This document shows positions 3,839-6,812 of a DNA stretch of 6,812 nt, one piece after another. Below the pieces are notes generated by a model that was not told where the DNA came from, made no database searches, and saw only the letters and a list, made by a program, of their open reading frames with translations. The position numbers were made by a program, and so were the translations under genes. The stretch lies in the NCBI GenBank assembly GCA_016875645.1, contig VGPE01000156.1, forward strand, positions 1 to 6,812, in the 5' to 3' direction. This DNA comes from Chloroflexota bacterium (GTDB taxonomy: Bacteria; Chloroflexota; Limnocylindria; Limnocylindrales; CSP1-4). The stretch's first letter is position 1. Each line of letters begins with the position of its first letter.

Positions 3839-6433
3839 ATGTCCGTGACGACCGCCCACACCACCGGAGACAGCACCGGCCGGACCCGGATCGAGCGCTA
3901 CGCGCCCACCGAGATCGAACCGCGCTGGCAGGCCCGCTGGGCCGAACAGCGCCTCTACGAGACCGACCTCGAGGACACGAGCCGCCGCAGATTCTACCTG
4001 CTCACGATGTACCCGTATCCGTCGGGGGACCTGCACATCGGCCACTGGTACATCAAGACGCCGACCGATGCGCTCGCGCGCTTCCGGCGGATGCACGGCG
4101 ACAACGTGTTCCTGCCGATCGGCTTCGATGCGTTCGGCCTGCCGGCCGAGAACGCCGCCATTGCCCGCAACATCCATCCGCGCATCTGGACGATGCGGAA
4201 CATCGAGAACATGCGCCGCCAGCTGCGCTCGATGGGCGCCACGTTCGACTGGAACGCCGAGGTCGTCACGTGCGACCCCGAGTACTACCGCTGGAACCAG
4301 TGGTTCTTCCTGCGCTTCCTCGAGCAGGGTCTCGCCTACCGCGCGATGGCGCCGGTGGACTGGTGCCCCAAGGATCAGGTCACTTTGGCCCGTGAGCAGG
4401 TCGAGGGCGCCAACCGCGTCTGCTGGCGGTGCGGCACCCCGGTCATCAAGCGCGACCTCGAGCAGTGGTTCCTGCGCATCACCAATTACAGCGACGAGCT
4501 TCTGGACTTCAGCCAGATCGACTGGCCGGAGCCGATCCGGGTCGCCCAGACGAACTGGATCGGCCGCTCGGAGGGCGCAGACCTCGTCTTCGACGTGGCC
4601 GCCGACGAGCACCAGCCCGGCGGCGACGAGCTGCGCGTCTTCACGACCCGGCCCGACACGCTGTTCGGTGCCACGTTCATGGTCCTGGCGCCGGAGCACG
4701 CCCTGGTCGAGAAGCTGACCGCGCCCGAGCGCCGCGCCGAGGTGGAGGCCTACGTCTTCCAGGCGCGTCGCCAGTCCGAGATCGACCGCCTCTCGACCGA
4801 CCGCGAGAAGACCGGCGTGCCCATCGGGGCCGATGCGATCAACCCGATCAACGGCGAGCGGATCCCGATCTGGATCGCCGACTACGTGCTGGCCGGCTAC
4901 GGCACCGGCGCGATCATGGCCGTGCCCGCGCATGACGAGCGGGACTTCGCGTTCGCGCAGCGCTTCGGCCTGCCGATCCGGCGGGTCGTGGCCGCGGCCG
5001 ACATCACCGGCGACGAGCCGCTCGAGAGCGCGTACGTCGCCCACACCCAGGACGAGCGCCTGGTGAATTCCGGTCGATTCACGAACATGTCCGCGGTTGA
5101 CGGCGGCCGGCAGATCGTGGAGGAGCTGGCGAAGCACGGCAAGGCGAAGTTCACCGTGGGCTACCGCCAGCGCGACTGGCTGATCAGCCGCCAGCGCTAC
5201 TGGGGCACGCCGTTCCCGATCGTGTACTGCGAGGCCGACCCGTCGTGCGGGATCGTGCCCGTCCCGGACGACCAGCTGCCCGTGATCCTGCCCGAGAACG
5301 TGGACTTCAAGCCCACCGGAGAAAGCCCGCTCAAGACCAACGCGGAGTTCCTGCACACCACCTGCCCGAAATGCGGTGGTCCGGGCCGACGCGAGACGGA
5401 CACGATGGACACCTTCATCGACTCCTCCTGGTACTGGTATCGCTACCTCTCACCGCACGCGTCCGACACGCCCATCGACACGGACATGGCGGCGCGCTGG
5501 TGCCCCGTGAACCAGTACACCGGCGGCGCCGAGCACGCCGTCATGCACCTGCTCTACGCGCGCTTCTTCACCAAGGCACTCGCCGACATGGGCCTGGTCC
5601 GCGAGCGCGAGCCGTTCCGCAAGCTCTTCAACCAGGGCCAGGTCCTGGGGGCCGACGGCGAGCGGATGAGCAAGAGCCGCGGCAACGTCCAGGATCCCGA
5701 CGAGCTGGTCGGGCGCTACGGTGCCGACACCGTCCGCCTGTTCCTGATGTTCATGGGCCCCTGGGACCAGGGCGGCCCGTGGAACCCGACCGGCATCGGC
5801 GGCGTCCACCGCTTCCTGAACCGGGTCTGGACGGTGGTCCTGGATCCCCACGGCCTCGAACCGGGCGATCCGGAGGCCGGGCGTTTCCCGGCGGGCCAGG
5901 ACGCCACGGCCGCGGAGGCGGCCATCCGGATGGCGGCGCACCGCACGCTGCGCGTCGTCAGCGAGGAGTACGAGGGCTTCCGCTTCAACACCATGGTCGC
6001 CCACCTGATGGAGCTGACCAACCTGCTGATGCGCTACCGCGGCACCGAGGTCGCCGGGGGATCGGCGTTCGACGAGGCGACGCGGCTGTTGCTGCTGATG
6101 CTGGCCCCGGCCGCGCCGCACATCACCGAGGAGCTGTGGAGCCGCCGCCTGGCGGCCGCCGGCCGCGCATGGTCCTCCATCCATGCCGAGCGCTGGCCGG
6201 ACTTCGACGCGGCGGCCGTCGTGGACGAACTGCGCGAGGTCCCGATCCAGGTCAACGGCAAGGTCCGCGACCGCGTCAGCGTGCCGGTCGGGATCAGCCA
6301 GATCGAACTGGAGCAGGTGGCGCTCGCGCGCGACCGCGTGCGCGAGATCATGGCCGGGCGGGAGCCGGCGCGGATCATCCACGCGGGCGGCGGCCGCCTC
6401 GTCAACATCGTGGTGCGCGACTTCAAGGATTAG
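3839..6433 (+). CDS. leuS: Leucyl-tRNA synthetase
   Basis: An 864-residue class Ia synthetase of normal bacterial length; it charges tRNA-Leu with leucine using ATP in the cytosol. The HIGH motif is H66-I-G-H69 within MYPYPSGDLHIGHW. Next comes a zinc module with C176, C195 and C198 (WCPKD ... CWRCGTPV). The CP1 editing domain follows: TTRPDTLFG (269-277) and GTGAIMAVPAHDERD (355-369), with D369 matching the conserved editing aspartate. A second Cys cluster is C464, C470, C509, C512 (CPKCGGP). Then come DTMDTFIDSSWYWYRY and the KMSKS-type loop R609-M-S-K-S613. The C-terminal part has an anticodon-binding helical domain (about 690-790) and the VQVNGKVR-type end domain (IQVNGKVRDR, 803-812). 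All catalytic and editing parts look intact. The ATG has TGAGG only 2 bases upstream; a GTG at codon 3 (3845) has better spacing. A hairpin with a U-rich tail precedes it. Confidence 0.98.
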   Translation: MSVTTAHTTGDSTGRTRIERYAPTEIEPRWQARWAEQRLYETDLEDTSRRRFYLLTMYPYPSGDLHIGHWYIKTPTDALARFRRMHGDNVFLPIGFDAFGLPAENAAIARNIHPRIWTMRNIENMRRQLRSMGATFDWNAEVVTCDPEYYRWNQWFFLRFLEQGLAYRAMAPVDWCPKDQVTLAREQVEGANRVCWRCGTPVIKRDLEQWFLRITNYSDELLDFSQIDWPEPIRVAQTNWIGRSEGADLVFDVAADEHQPGGDELRVFTTRPDTLFGATFMVLAPEHALVEKLTAPERRAEVEAYVFQARRQSEIDRLSTDREKTGVPIGADAINPINGERIPIWIADYVLAGYGTGAIMAVPAHDERDFAFAQRFGLPIRRVVAAADITGDEPLESAYVAHTQDERLVNSGRFTNMSAVDGGRQIVEELAKHGKAKFTVGYRQRDWLISRQRYWGTPFPIVYCEADPSCGIVPVPDDQLPVILPENVDFKPTGESPLKTNAEFLHTTCPKCGGPGRRETDTMDTFIDSSWYWYRYLSPHASDTPIDTDMAARWCPVNQYTGGAEHAVMHLLYARFFTKALADMGLVREREPFRKLFNQGQVLGADGERMSKSRGNVQDPDELVGRYGADTVRLFLMFMGPWDQGGPWNPTGIGGVHRFLNRVWTVVLDPHGLEPGDPEAGRFPAGQDATAAEAAIRMAAHRTLRVVSEEYEGFRFNTMVAHLMELTNLLMRYRGTEVAGGSAFDEATRLLLLMLAPAAPHITEELWSRRLAAAGRAWSSIHAERWPDFDAAAVVDELREVPIQVNGKVRDRVSVPVGISQIELEQVALARDRVREIMAGREPARIIHAGGGRLVNIVVRDFKD

Positions 6434-6460
6434 TCAGGTCGTCGACGCAGGTGACCGAGC

Positions 6461-6477
6461 CGCGGGGCGACCCCGCG
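6461..6477 (+). terminator. GC hairpin after leuS
   Basis: CGCGGGG (6461-6467), loop CGA, CCCCGCG (6471-6477): a perfect 7-bp stem 27 bases after the leuS stop. There is no T-tract behind it. It is the best terminator candidate in the 171-base convergent spacer to the CGNR gene, where I see no other clear element apart from a 10-bp GC palindrome at 6481-6490. Confidence 0.4.
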
Positions 6478-6604
6478 ACCCCGGCGCCGGCACCGCCGGA
6501 CCCGCTGGCAGGCAAATGTGCGCCGCGTCGTGCACGTCCCACCAGACGTTGCGTGTGGCGGGCCAACTGTTGCAGCCAGTAGAGGCGGCCGTCGCTCGCT
6601 GCCG

Positions 6605-6812
6605 TCAGGCGCCGGCCGGCGCGCTCCCCTGCTGCGCCTTCTGGCGCGCCCGGTGCCGCGCCGCCTTCATCCGGTTGCCGCAGGACGACATCTCGCACCA
6701 GCGCCGGCTGCCGGGCCGCGAGCGGTCGTAGAACACCCAGCGGCAGCGGTCGTTGCCGCAGACCCGGAACCGCTCGGGGCGGCCCTCGTCGAACTCGCCC
6801 GCCACGCGCCGC
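6605..6812 (-). CDS. CGNR zinc-finger protein, C-terminal part
   Basis: The 3' end of a gene whose start lies beyond the right edge; at least 68 codons are seen. The frame stays open to the edge, and the GTG at 6805 is internal rather than a real start. The visible domain is the CGNR zinc finger. Counted from the Met position of that GTG, C16 and C21 (VCGNDRC) and C37 and C42 (WCEMSSCGNR) form two C-x4-C pairs. They flank RWVFYDRSRPGSRR, and a basic helix KAARHRARQKAQQ follows. In known members an N-terminal ligand-sensing (ABATE-type) domain precedes this finger, and the proteins are thought to be transcription regulators; that part is not visible. It is convergent with leuS. Family assignment is firm; target and signal are unknown. 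Confidence 0.9.
   Translation of the reverse strand, partial: RRVAGEFDEGRPERFRVCGNDRCRWVFYDRSRPGSRRWCEMSSCGNRMKAARHRARQKAQQGSAPAGA

Noticed and set aside
3622..3876. An 84-residue minus-strand open frame with WWSYGDSNPGPSECHSDALP
   Set aside because: It is the third familiar tRNA-derived false reading, and it overlaps the leuS start and the hairpin.
3794..5356. A 520-residue minus-strand open frame opposite leuS
   Set aside because: It is a shadow of the GC-rich leuS codons. The sense frame has every LeuRS motif; the antisense product is low-complexity Arg/Asp/Val/Gly with no domain.

Overview
The window is strongly GC-rich, bacterial, and densely coded with G/C-ending codons. The leucyl-tRNA synthetase, with motifs such as the Arg-Met-Ser-Lys-Ser signature and an Asp-Trp-Cys-Pro zinc loop, most resembles Chloroflexota-type enzymes from memory. 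A CoxG-like protein and a CGNR zinc-finger protein also fit Chloroflexota or Actinomycetota. This lineage call is an inference; no database search was possible.

Layout from left to right. (1) Positions 1-120, minus strand: N-terminus of a short-chain dehydrogenase/reductase running off the left edge. It is divergent from (2) a RidA-family enamine/imine deaminase at 225-602, plus strand. (3) A convergent junction at 603-791 with several short inverted repeats. (4) Minus strand: a CoxG-like SRPBCC protein (792-1229) behind a membrane protein of the AI-2E/PerM exporter family (1329-2573). (5) A divergent spacer, then a small plus-strand protein with a ParB-type N-terminal domain but no DNA-binding domain (2785-3303). 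(6) A 314-base spacer holding two copies of a 22-bp interrupted palindrome 41 bp apart. (7) tRNA-Ala(GGC) with encoded CCA (3618-3693). (8) A GC-rich hairpin with a U-rich tail, directly followed by leuS (3839-6433). (9) A convergent spacer and the C-terminal part of a CGNR zinc-finger protein at the right edge, minus strand.

The genes do not form one pathway. tRNA-Ala and leuS share a translation role. The others are metabolite housekeeping (RidA), a redox enzyme (SDR), a transporter, an orphan CoxG and two DNA/RNA-binding-type proteins. I see no defence system, CRISPR array, insertion sequence or prophage. The least explained items are the duplicated palindrome before the tRNA, the orphan ParB-like protein and the hairpin/promoter overlap before leuS.
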